The notes below the pieces were generated by a model that saw only the letters and a list, made by a program, of their open reading frames with translations, did no database searches and had not been told where the DNA came from. From positions 1-43,682 of the forward strand of contig NZ_MVOG01000021.1 in the NCBI RefSeq assembly GCF_002286915.1: a DNA stretch of 43,682 nucleotides, written 5' to 3'. Below are positions 8,438 to 18,578 of the stretch, piece by piece; within the stretch, counting starts at the first letter, position 1, and each line of letters opens with the position of its first letter. The DNA comes from Bifidobacterium italicum. GTDB lineage: Bacteria > Actinomycetota > Actinomycetes > Actinomycetales > Bifidobacteriaceae. A program made the translations under genes and the position numbers.

Positions 8438-8457
8438 AGTCCAGAGAAGTCAAGGAG
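8438..8457 (+). promoter_or_regulatory. PyrR-like RNA element next to the uraA Shine-Dalgarno (tentative)
   Basis: The leader reads AGTCCAGAGAAGTC (8438-8451), directly followed by AAGGAG (8452-8457). The 14-mer agrees at 12 positions with the PyrR-binding consensus ARUCCNGNGAGGYU, including the CNGNGA loop. In its favour are the target (a uracil permease) and the position against the ribosome site. Against it, the pairs that close the loop are not fully complementary here (C opposite A). Confidence 0.4.
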
Positions 8458-8463
8458 ACCTTT

Positions 8464-9861
8464 ATGACCAACCTTTCGATGGCGGGCATGTTCCATTGGA
8501 AACTGCACGGCGACGGCAAGACGCTCGGCCCCGGCGAGGTCGTCGAGCCGAACGAGCGCCTCACCTGGCCGCGTACGATCGAGATCGGCGCGCAGCACGT
8601 CGTGGCGATGTTCGGCGCCACGTTCCTCGTGCCGATCCTGACCCATTTCGACCCCTCCACGACGCTGTTCTTCACGGCGTTCTCGACGGCCCTGTTCCTG
8701 CTCATCAACAAGAACATCCTGCCGTCCTACCTCGGTTCCTCCTTCGGCTTCATCGCCCCGATCACGGCCGTCTACAGCGCCGGCAAGGGCATCGCCGTCG
8801 CCAGCTTCGGCATCCTGTGCACGGGCCTGCTGCTCGCGCTCATCGGCGTCGCCGTGCAGGTGGCCGGCGCCGCGTGGATCGACCGCATCATGCCGCCGGT
8901 CGTCAACGGCGCGATCGTCGCGATCATCGGCTTCAACCTCGCGCCGACCGTGTGGACGAACTTCCAGACCGCGCCGGACACGGCCCTCGTCACATTGTTC
9001 GCCGTCGTCCTCGTCGCCGTGCTGTTCAAGGGGCTGCTCGGCCGTCTCAACATCCTCATCGGAGTGCTCATCGGCTACGCGTACGCGTGCGTGCGCGGCC
9101 AGGTCGACTTCGCGGCGATCGGCGACGCCGCATGGATCGGCTTCCCGCGCTTCCACCTGCCGCATGTCGACTTCTCGGTGCTGCCGATGTTCCTGCCGGT
9201 CGTCCTCGTGCTCATCGCCGAGAACGTCGGCCACGTCAAGTCGGTCGCCGCGATGACCGGTCACGACTACGACGACCAGATCGGCACCGCGCTCATCGCC
9301 GACGGTCTGGGCACGACGGTCGCCGGCTTCGGCGGCGGTTCCGGCACGACGACCTACGGCGAGAACATCGGCGTCATGGCCGCGACGAAGGTGTATTCGA
9401 CGGCTGCCTACTGGTGCGCCGCGGGCTTCGCGTTCATCCTGTCGCTGTGCCCGAAGTTCGGCGAGGTCATCAACTCGATCCCGGCCGGCGTCCTCGGCGG
9501 CGTCACGACGCTGCTGTACGGCATGATCGGCATGATCGGCGTGCAGATCTGGGTCGACAACAAGGTCGATTTCAGCAAGCCGCTCAACATCATGACCGCC
9601 TCGATCGTCATGATCATCGGCATCGCCAACTTCCAGTTCGCGATCTCCGACGTGCAGTTCAACGGCATCGCGATCGGCTCGATCGCCGTGCTCGTGCTCT
9701 ACCACGGCCTCAAGGCGATCGGCCGGGCGACCGGCGCGATCCCGAAGTCGCCGTCCGCCGACGACGCCGCGCCGTCCGCGGCGCCGGCGGGCGACGACGA
9801 GGCGGCGCAGTGGACGTCCCCGCAGCCCGCGCAGCCGAACTCCGTGAAGATCGTCAAGTAA
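8464..9861 (+). CDS. uraA: Uracil permease, NCS2 family
   Basis: Inner-membrane uracil:proton symporter of the nucleobase-cation-symport-2 family, 465 residues with about 14 membrane segments. Supporting blocks are TIEIGAQHVVAMFGATFLVP near the N-terminus, LLIAENVGHV-like VLIAENVGHVKSV in the middle, and the signature around DGLGTTVAGFGGG plus TTYGENIGV, which carries substrate-contacting Glu and Gly positions in UraA. The C-terminal 45 residues are a hydrophilic Ala/Pro-rich tail. AAGGAG lies 6 nt before the ATG at 8464; an earlier in-frame ATG at 8323 precedes the predicted promoter and is unlikely. Two hairpins follow the stop. A PyrR-like leader element suggests pyrimidine control. Confidence 0.93.
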   Translation: MTNLSMAGMFHWKLHGDGKTLGPGEVVEPNERLTWPRTIEIGAQHVVAMFGATFLVPILTHFDPSTTLFFTAFSTALFLLINKNILPSYLGSSFGFIAPITAVYSAGKGIAVASFGILCTGLLLALIGVAVQVAGAAWIDRIMPPVVNGAIVAIIGFNLAPTVWTNFQTAPDTALVTLFAVVLVAVLFKGLLGRLNILIGVLIGYAYACVRGQVDFAAIGDAAWIGFPRFHLPHVDFSVLPMFLPVVLVLIAENVGHVKSVAAMTGHDYDDQIGTALIADGLGTTVAGFGGGSGTTTYGENIGVMAATKVYSTAAYWCAAGFAFILSLCPKFGEVINSIPAGVLGGVTTLLYGMIGMIGVQIWVDNKVDFSKPLNIMTASIVMIIGIANFQFAISDVQFNGIAIGSIAVLVLYHGLKAIGRATGAIPKSPSADDAAPSAAPAGDDEAAQWTSPQPAQPNSVKIVK

Positions 9862-9865
9862 TGAC

Positions 9866-9900
9866 GGCTCGCGCGATCGTTCATGGACTTCGCGCGAGCC
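9866..9900 (+). terminator. First hairpin after uraA
   Basis: Perfect 11-bp arms GGCTCGCGCGA / TCGCGCGAGCC beginning a few bases past the stop codon; no T run follows. Confidence 0.65.
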
Positions 9901-9904
9901 GGAA

Positions 9905-9960
9905 ACAGACATGGGGCGCACGCCGTCGATCAGGACGGTGCGCGGCCCCATGTCTGTCTT
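9905..9960 (+). terminator. Second hairpin after uraA
   Basis: Arms ACAGACATGGGG / CCCCATGTCTGT with further internal GCAC/GTGC pairing, followed by CTT. Together with the first hairpin it makes a tandem terminator upstream of the helicase gene. Confidence 0.75.
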
Positions 9961-10025
9961 GCGCATGTTTCGCGGATGCGCCGTCGCGCCTCGGCGCCGA
10001 CGCGGGACGTGTAGCGGGGTGCCGC

Positions 10026-10031
10026 TAGAAT
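10026..10031 (+). promoter_or_regulatory. -10 box of the DEAD-box helicase gene
   Basis: TAGAAT about 48 nt before the GTG start, downstream of the tandem uraA terminators. Confidence 0.5.
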
Positions 10032-10078
10032 GTTCGAGTTTGCGCACCCTGCGCCGACATCTGACTAGGAAGGCCACC

Positions 10079-11869
10079 GTGCCCGCTTCACCTGTTACAT
10101 CCGCTCCATCCGACATCACCCCCGCATCCGCCGCCGACGATTCCGCGATGCAGGACGCCATGACCTTCGCCGAGCTCGGCGTCGACGGCCCGATCGTGCA
10201 TCTGCTGGCCGACGAAGGCAAACGCGCCGCGTTCCCGATCCAGCAGGACACGCTGCCCGATTCGCTCGCCGGCCGCGACGTGCTCGGCCGCGGACGCACC
10301 GGCTCCGGCAAGACGCTCGCGTTCGCGATCCCGCTCGTGACCCGCGTCGCGGCCTCCTTCGACGACGACCGCGAGCACGGCCGTCGTGAGCCCCGCGGCG
10401 CGAAGCCGCATCCGCGCGGCCTCGTCCTCGCGCCGACGCGCGAGCTCGCCAACCAGATCAACGACGTCGTCGCGCCGCTCGCCGCGCTGTACGGGATGAC
10501 GACGACGACCGTCTACGGCGGCGTGCGCTACGCGCGGCAGTTCAGGGACCTCAACGACGGCGCGCAGATCGTCGTCGCATGCCCGGGACGTCTCGAGGAC
10601 CTCATCGAGCAGGGCGCGCTCACGCTCGACGACGTGCGTGTCGTCGTGCTCGACGAGGCCGACGAAATGGCCGACATGGGCTTCCTGCCGCCGATCAAGC
10701 GGCTGCTCGCGCAGATCCCGCGCGGCGCGCAGCACATGCTGTTCTCGGCCACGCTCGACCACGGCGTCGACGCCGTCGTCGACGAGTTCCTCGACGATCC
10801 GAAGGTGCACAGCGTCGACGAGGCGACCGACCGCGCCGATCTGATGACGCACCATGTGTTCCTGACGACGAAGGCCGACAAGAACGAACTCGTGCGCGCG
10901 CTCGCGAGCGGCAAGGGCAGGCGCATCCTGTTCACGCGCACGAAGTTCCAGGCGAAGAAGCTCGCGAAGGCGCTCACGCAGCGGGGAATCCCGGCGGCCG
11001 AGCTGCACGGCAACCTCAGCCAGAACCAGCGCGACCGCAACCTGCAGGCCTTCGAATCGGGCGCGACGAACGTGCTCGTGGCGACCGACGTCGCTGCGCG
11101 CGGCATCGACGTCAGCGGCGTCGAGCTCGTCATCCAGGTCGATCCGCCGGACGACCCCAAATCGTTCCTGCACCGTTCCGGACGCACGGCGCGCGCCGGC
11201 AGGGCCGGCGACGTCGTCACGATCGTCACGCCGGACCAGAAACGCTACGCGCGCGGTCTGCTGCGGCGTGCGGGACTGGCGGTCAAGCCGCTCGAGGTCC
11301 GTCCCGACTCGCCGCAGGTCGCCGAACTCGTCGGCGAGGCGGCCCCCCTCGTCGAAGGATGGGAGCTGCCCGAACTCGAACGTCGGCGCGCGGCGCGTCC
11401 GCGCGGCAGAAGGCCGGAGCGCCGTGAGGCGCGCCAGTCACGCAGTGCGAAGGCGCGGCGCAACCAGACGCGCACCCGCGAACGCAACCGCGAGCTGCAG
11501 CGGCAGATCGACGACGAACGCCGTGAATTCGCGCAGCGCTTCCTCGGCGACGTCCACAGCGTGCGCGGCGAGGAGACGGACGCCGCCGCCCCCGCGAAGC
11601 GCGACGCCCAGACGCGCGGCGATCGCCGCCATGACGAGGGGCGTCGCGGCGGCAAGCGCATCCACCGGCGCGAACAGCGCATCGTGCGCGACGAGCGCGG
11701 CGAGGACGCCAAGCGTCAGGAACGCCGGGAGGAGGCGCGGCGCAGGCATCGTCAGGAGAACGCCGACCACGCCAAATCAGCCAGGCGCGGCGGCTCGAAG
11801 CGGCGCAACGGCGGCATGAGGAAGCGCGCCAACGGCAAGCGTCGTTCGACGCCGTTCCGCATGCGCTGA
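10079..11869 (+). CDS. DEAD-box RNA helicase
   Basis: ATP-dependent RNA helicase of 596 residues, probably acting in ribosome assembly or cold-adapted RNA remodelling. In order: Q motif FPIQQ (52-56), Walker A RTGSGKT (73-79), motif Ia APTRELANQI, motif II DEADEMADMGF near 192, motif III SATLD near 223, motif V ATDVAARGIDV and motif VI HRSGRTARAG near 365. The last 150 residues are an Arg-rich, low-complexity tail, as seen in RNA-binding extensions of DeaD/RhlE-like proteins. The start is a GTG at 10079, chosen for the AGGAAGG 6 nt upstream and the promoter position; the frame stays open further 5' through the uraA hairpins, which is not credible coding. A symmetrical hairpin terminator follows. 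Confidence 0.9.
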   Translation: MPASPVTSAPSDITPASAADDSAMQDAMTFAELGVDGPIVHLLADEGKRAAFPIQQDTLPDSLAGRDVLGRGRTGSGKTLAFAIPLVTRVAASFDDDREHGRREPRGAKPHPRGLVLAPTRELANQINDVVAPLAALYGMTTTTVYGGVRYARQFRDLNDGAQIVVACPGRLEDLIEQGALTLDDVRVVVLDEADEMADMGFLPPIKRLLAQIPRGAQHMLFSATLDHGVDAVVDEFLDDPKVHSVDEATDRADLMTHHVFLTTKADKNELVRALASGKGRRILFTRTKFQAKKLAKALTQRGIPAAELHGNLSQNQRDRNLQAFESGATNVLVATDVAARGIDVSGVELVIQVDPPDDPKSFLHRSGRTARAGRAGDVVTIVTPDQKRYARGLLRRAGLAVKPLEVRPDSPQVAELVGEAAPLVEGWELPELERRRAARPRGRRPERREARQSRSAKARRNQTRTRERNRELQRQIDDERREFAQRFLGDVHSVRGEETDAAAPAKRDAQTRGDRRHDEGRRGGKRIHRREQRIVRDERGEDAKRQERREEARRRHRQENADHAKSARRGGSKRRNGGMRKRANGKRRSTPFRMR

Positions 11870-11883
11870 GCGCCGCCCGTATC

Positions 11884-11930
11884 GACGGGGCGCCCGTCCG
11901 GAACCATCGGCCCCGGACGGGCGCCCCGTC
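11884..11930. terminator. Bidirectional terminator between the helicase and SDR genes
   Basis: Perfect 18-bp arms, GACGGGGCGCCCGTCCGG and its complement, with an 11-nt loop, between two convergent stop codons. Confidence 0.9.
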
Positions 11931-11936
11931 ATGGTC

Positions 11937-12749
11937 TCAGCGGCCTTCGCCGTCGTCGGCCCGGGCGCCCGGGTCCCCGCCATTGAGCTTCGCGGCGACC
12001 CTCGCGGCGAGCGCGCGCGGGGCGAGTCGCACGCCGAAGGACGCCATCTTCGCGAGCGCGCCCTGATAGGCGAGCGCGCTGCCGGCCTGCATCCTCGCAT
12101 AGGCGAAGGCGGCCGTGGCCTCGGGCGTCGACGGCTTGAACAGCGGCAGCGTGTAGAAGTTCTTCCCGTGCATATGCGCGGCGTGTTCGAAGCCGGTGGA
12201 CACGGGTCCGGGACACACCGTCGTCACCATCACGCCGCTGCCGCGCAGCTCGTAGGCGACCGCCTCGCCGAGCGAGCGCACGAAGGCCTTCGTCGCGTAG
12301 TACATCGCCATGTAGGGGCCGGGCGCGACCGCCGCGACGGATGCGATATTGAGGATCCGGCCGTGTCCGCGGGCCTGCATGTCGGCGCCGAAGAGGCGCA
12401 TGAGTTCGGCGAGCGTGACCATGTTCACCTGCATCATCGCTCGCATCCGCTCCTCGTCCATGTCGAGGAAGGCGCCCCAGTCGCCGAAGCCGGCGTCGTT
12501 GACGAGCGTGTCGACGACGATGCCGCGGCCGTGCGCGAAGCGGTGCAGGCGTTGGGCGGCGTCGGGATGCGCCAGATCGATCGTTACGGCGACGACGCGC
12601 GCGCCGAGGTCGTGCTCGAGCGTCGCCTTGAGCACGGCGAGCCTGCCGGCGTCGCGCCCGGTGATGATGAGGTCGGCGTCGTGCCGTGCGCAGCGCAATG
12701 CGAGCTCCCGGCCGATGCCGCCGGTGGCTCCGGTGATCAATGTCGTCAT
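11937..12749 (-). CDS. Short-chain dehydrogenase/reductase
   Basis: Classical SDR oxidoreductase of 270 residues, NAD(P)H-dependent and cytosolic. The cofactor motif TGATGGIGRE is at residues 6-15, followed by NDAG (NNAG equivalent), a catalytic Ser region in NIASVAAVAPG and the YxxxK pair in YYATK. The segment CPGPVSTGFEH after it is also typical. The annotated substrate cannot be deduced; homologues are usually listed as SDR family oxidoreductases. AAGGA lies before the ATG at 12749, and TACAGT (12823-12828, minus) can serve as a -10 box about 75 nt upstream. It is divergent from the copper ATPase gene. Confidence 0.9.
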   Translation of the reverse strand: MTTLITGATGGIGRELALRCARHDADLIITGRDAGRLAVLKATLEHDLGARVVAVTIDLAHPDAAQRLHRFAHGRGIVVDTLVNDAGFGDWGAFLDMDEERMRAMMQVNMVTLAELMRLFGADMQARGHGRILNIASVAAVAPGPYMAMYYATKAFVRSLGEAVAYELRGSGVMVTTVCPGPVSTGFEHAAHMHGKNFYTLPLFKPSTPEATAAFAYARMQAGSALAYQGALAKMASFGVRLAPRALAARVAAKLNGGDPGARADDGEGR

Positions 12750-12822
12750 GATGGGTCCTTCCCGCGGGGCTGCCTATACCGCGCGGACCGTCCCCGACGG
12801 CCCTCGCGAATCGTCGCCGCCC

Positions 12823-12828
12823 ACTGTA
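12823..12828 (-). promoter_or_regulatory. -10 box of the SDR gene
   Basis: TACAGT followed by GGGCGG on the minus strand, the same hexamer used ahead of ychF and the CxCxC gene. Confidence 0.45.
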
Positions 12829-13033
12829 GTCCGCCGCCGCATCGTCCGAAGCGCGTTCAGCTCGCCGCCGACGGCCACTGCGACGCGCCCGCGGCGACGT
12901 CCGCATGGAATAGCCGGCGCGCCGGGGACGTTGACCTTGGTGGCGCCGGCGTCCCGCCGCGGGCATCGTCCATGATCGGGGCGCCGGCTTCCCCCCCCAT
13001 GCATTGTCGGTGTCCAGGGCAAGGAGTGAAACG

Positions 13034-15883
<2,850 letters not shown>

Positions 15884-15886
<3 letters not shown>

Positions 15887-15907
15887 GCCGCCCGTCTCGG
15901 CGGCTCA
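15884..15907. terminator. Hairpin built from both stop codons (copper ATPase / brnQ)
   Basis: TGAGCCGCC (15884-15892) pairs perfectly with GGCGGCTCA (15899-15907) around a 6-nt loop. The TGA of the ATPase is the first three bases and the TGA of brnQ (minus) is the complement of the last three. Confidence 0.7.
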
Positions 15908-17395
15908 GGCGCGGCGACGTCGGCGCGCCAGCGAGACGACGACGCCGATGACGACGCCGAGGCCGGCCGGCACGAGCCAGCCGAACGCCAGATCGTTGAG
16001 CGGCATCCACCCGCACACCGTCTCGAGCCATGTCCAACGGCCGCCGAAGGCGGCGACGAGGCCGACGACGCCGTTGGCGACGCTGTCGATCGCCGTGAGC
16101 AGCACCGTCCAGAAGTAGACGGCCGGGAAACGGCTCGTGAAGACGGCGTCGAAAAGCGACAGGACGACGAGGACGATCGCGATCGGATAGAGCGCCTCGA
16201 GCACCGGCACCGACAGGTTGATGATCGCGCTCAGCCCGATGTTCGCGATGAGCAGCGCGACGAGCGCGAACACGAGCGTCCAGGCACGGTAGGAGAGCGT
16301 GCGGGGGAACTGCTTGTGGAAGTACGACGAGCAGGTGGAGATGAGTCCCGCGCACACATTGAAGCAGGCGACGACGAAGATGACGCCGACGAACACGGTG
16401 CCGCCGTGGCCGAAGACCTGCTCGGTGAGGTTCGTGAGCACCGTCGCGCCGGTGTCCCTCGCGCCGTCGATGCCTCGCCAGGAGCCGGAGACGGCGCCGA
16501 CGAAGCCGAGCATCGCGTAGATGACGACGAGCATGACGCCGGTGAACAGGCCGCCGAGTCCGGTCTCGCGTCGGTTGCCGCGCTCGTCGCGCACGCCCAT
16601 CGCCCCGATGTTCGCCGAGATGACGATGCCGAAGTACAGGCCGGCGAGCAGGTCCATCGTCTGGTAGCCGTCGAGGAGGCCGCGCATGAACTGGTCGTGC
16701 GCATAGGTTCCGTTCGGCGCGGCGAAGGGCGGATGGCGCACGCACAGGCATGTGATGAACAGGACGGCGATCATGGCGAGCAGCAGCGGCCCCATGATCC
16801 TGCCGAGTACCTGCGACAGCCGTTCGGGGCGCTGCGCGACGAGCCACGCGAGCGCGAAGAACACGATCGAATAGATCAGCTGCGCGGCTCCGAGCCGGTC
16901 GCCGGCGAAGGGCGCGACCGCCATCTCGAAGGACGTCGACGCGGTGCGCGGGATCGCGAACAGCGGGCCGATCGTGAGCATGATCGCCACGCCGAGCACG
17001 AGCGCGAAGCGTCTGGACACGCGCGCGCTGAGATCGGAGAATCCGCCGGCGCGCGCGACGACGATGACGCCGAGGATCGGCAGCCCGACGGCGGAGACGA
17101 CGAAGCCGAGCATGCCGAGCGCCGTGCGGTCGCCGGCGAGCGCGCCCAGATACGGCGGGAAGATGAGGTTGCCCGCGCCGAAGAACATCGAGAAGAACGT
17201 GACGCCGACGATGACGCGCTGGCGCGGCGTCAGCCGTGTCTCGCCCGCGCCGGGCAGCCGTGCGCCGTCGGCCCGTTCGACGTGTTCGGCGATGCCCTGC
17301 GCGACCTCGACCGCGTCCTCGGCCGATGGATCGTCGCCGACGGCCGCATCGGCGTCGGACATCGTGGGTTGGGAATGGGGGTCGGGTGCGCGCAT
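15905..17395 (-). CDS. brnQ: Branched-chain amino acid transporter, LIVCS family
   Basis: Na+ or H+ coupled uptake of Leu, Ile and Val across the cytoplasmic membrane. The 496-residue protein has about 12 membrane helices and family blocks such as FFSMFFGAGNLIFPPYLG near residue 68, PRTASTSFEMAVAPF, and GLYFGIVISANIGAMGV. The first 55 residues are a hydrophilic acidic extension, longer than the usual BrnQ (about 440). I chose ATG 17395: GGAGG lies 12 nt upstream, a rather long gap. A TTG at 17419 or ATG at 17362 are alternatives. A TATACT -10 box (17495-17500) gives a leader of about 90 nt. The gene converges on the copper ATPase with only 18 nt between stop codons. Confidence 0.92.
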   Translation of the reverse strand: MRAPDPHSQPTMSDADAAVGDDPSAEDAVEVAQGIAEHVERADGARLPGAGETRLTPRQRVIVGVTFFSMFFGAGNLIFPPYLGALAGDRTALGMLGFVVSAVGLPILGVIVVARAGGFSDLSARVSRRFALVLGVAIMLTIGPLFAIPRTASTSFEMAVAPFAGDRLGAAQLIYSIVFFALAWLVAQRPERLSQVLGRIMGPLLLAMIAVLFITCLCVRHPPFAAPNGTYAHDQFMRGLLDGYQTMDLLAGLYFGIVISANIGAMGVRDERGNRRETGLGGLFTGVMLVVIYAMLGFVGAVSGSWRGIDGARDTGATVLTNLTEQVFGHGGTVFVGVIFVVACFNVCAGLISTCSSYFHKQFPRTLSYRAWTLVFALVALLIANIGLSAIINLSVPVLEALYPIAIVLVVLSLFDAVFTSRFPAVYFWTVLLTAIDSVANGVVGLVAAFGGRWTWLETVCGWMPLNDLAFGWLVPAGLGVVIGVVVSLARRRRRA

Positions 17396-17494
17396 GACGT
17401 CGGATCGCCTCCGGAACAATAGGGAAGGATGGATGGTGGCCGTCCGCCGCCTCCGGCCGTTCGTCCGGATCGCCGGCGGCTGACGTTCACTGAC

Positions 17495-17500
17495 AGTATA
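17495..17500 (-). promoter_or_regulatory. -10 box of brnQ
   Basis: TATACT on the minus strand in an otherwise GC-rich gap; no clear -35 hexamer was found. Confidence 0.5.
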
Positions 17501-17654
17501 GGGGGTGCCGATGCAACCCGTCGGGCGTGCGCCGCCATGACGCGCTCACGGCGAACAGACCCGCCGCCGCGCGCCGCGCCTACACTAGGTGCGCAGGAGC
17601 GGATCCGGCTTGGCGAAGGCCTGACGGAGGCGGATGCGCCGGAAAGGCGGATGC

Positions 17655-18448
17655 ATGGGACGGATGGCGCACGAGGGGCCAAGCGGTTTCGGCGGCGGCG
17701 ACGCCGCGGCGCCCCATGCACGGCGCCGGCTGCTGCTCGCATCGTCGTCGATGGGGCTTCTGCCGCTCATGCGCCGTTTCCTCGGCGTGCGCCGCGGCGC
17801 CGTCATCGGCTTCGTCCCGAACGCGAGCCTCGTCGAGCCATACGGCTTCGCGAACCGGATGACGGCGCCGTCATCGGCTTCGTCCCGAACGCGAGCCTCG
17901 TCGAGCCATACGGCTTCGCGAACCGGATGACGGCGCCGTGGTGGCGTGCGCACGGCCTCGACGTGCGCATCATCGATCTGACCGGTCCGCGGGCGCGGGT
18001 GGCGCGTCTGCTGCGCGGTTGCGACCTGGTCTACGTGTGCGGCGGCAACAGCTTCCATCTGATGCGCTGCCTGCGCGACGCCGGCGCGGTGCCGCTCATC
18101 CGCGGGCTCGTCTCCTCGGGCGTGCCGTATGTGGGCGAATCGGCCGGCGCGGTCGTCGCGGCGCCGGACATCGACTACATCGCGCCGATGGACGTCCGGC
18201 ACGAGCCGGCGACGACGCTGCGCGCACCGCTCATGCGCGAGACGCCGACGCCGGGGCTCGCCCTGACCCGGCTGCATGTCGTCCCGCACGTCGGCGGCCG
18301 TCTGCTCGGCGCGGCCGCCGACGACATCCTGCGCATGCACGCCGGCGAGTCCGGGTATGCGCCGCTGCGCAACGACGAGGCGCTCCTGATCGAGGACGGC
18401 CGCATGCGGCGCCTCACGACCGGTTCGTTGGCCGCGCGGCTGCTGTAG
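17655..18448 (+). pseudogene. Peptidase E-like (S51) gene split by a 68-bp tandem duplication
   Basis: Removal of one copy of the duplication restores a 241-residue protein of the S51 / class I glutamine amidotransferase-like fold. It has RRLLLASSSMGLLPLMRRF at the N-terminus, CGGNSFHLMRCLRDAG in the middle and the nucleophile elbow GESAGA. S51 enzymes cleave N-terminal Asp dipeptides; that function is family knowledge only. As sequenced, the frame from ATG 17655 (GGAAAGG 7 nt upstream; ATG 17634 is an alternative) stops at 17928-17930 after 91 residues. An ATG at 17927 overlaps that TGA as ATGA and opens the C-terminal frame (MTAPWWRAHG...) to 18448, 173 residues, which includes the active-site Ser. 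The product is therefore two pieces or none. TACACT at 17581-17586 may be the -10 box. Confidence 0.85.
17795..17939 (+). repeat. Perfect 68-bp tandem duplication with 9-bp flanking homology
   Basis: Positions 17795-17862 and 17863-17930 are identical over all 68 bases, and the unit's first nine bases, CGGCGCCGT, recur at 17931-17939. Because 68 is not a multiple of three, the duplication shifts the frame of the S51 gene. Confidence 0.97.
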
Positions 18449-18566
18449 CGCGTTGCGGCGTCGCGGCTGCGCCGGTGGCGAGACATGGACGGCGATGAGG
18501 GTGCGCGGCGGCGCGGTGCGTTAGACTTGAGGGCGGCATCGTCACACCACTATCGTCACCAGCAAT

Positions 18567-18572
18567 GGAGGA
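18567..18572 (+). promoter_or_regulatory. Ribosome site of gnd, with TAGACT promoter element upstream
   Basis: GGAGGA lies 6 nt before the ATG at 18579. A TTAGACTT block near 18520-18528 is the likely -10 box, giving a leader of about 45 nt that has the short direct repeat ATCGTCACCA/ATCGTCACAC. Confidence 0.5.
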
Positions 18573-18578
18573 ACGCAT

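Noticed and set aside
9866..9960. Two consecutive hairpins after uraA as a small RNA gene
   Set aside because: They start right after the stop codon, each is a simple perfect stem, and no separate promoter was found; a tandem terminator explains them.
9911..10078. Longer helicase start through the uraA hairpins
   Set aside because: It would translate terminator stems and precede the TAGAAT box; the GTG at 10079 has a proper Shine-Dalgarno.
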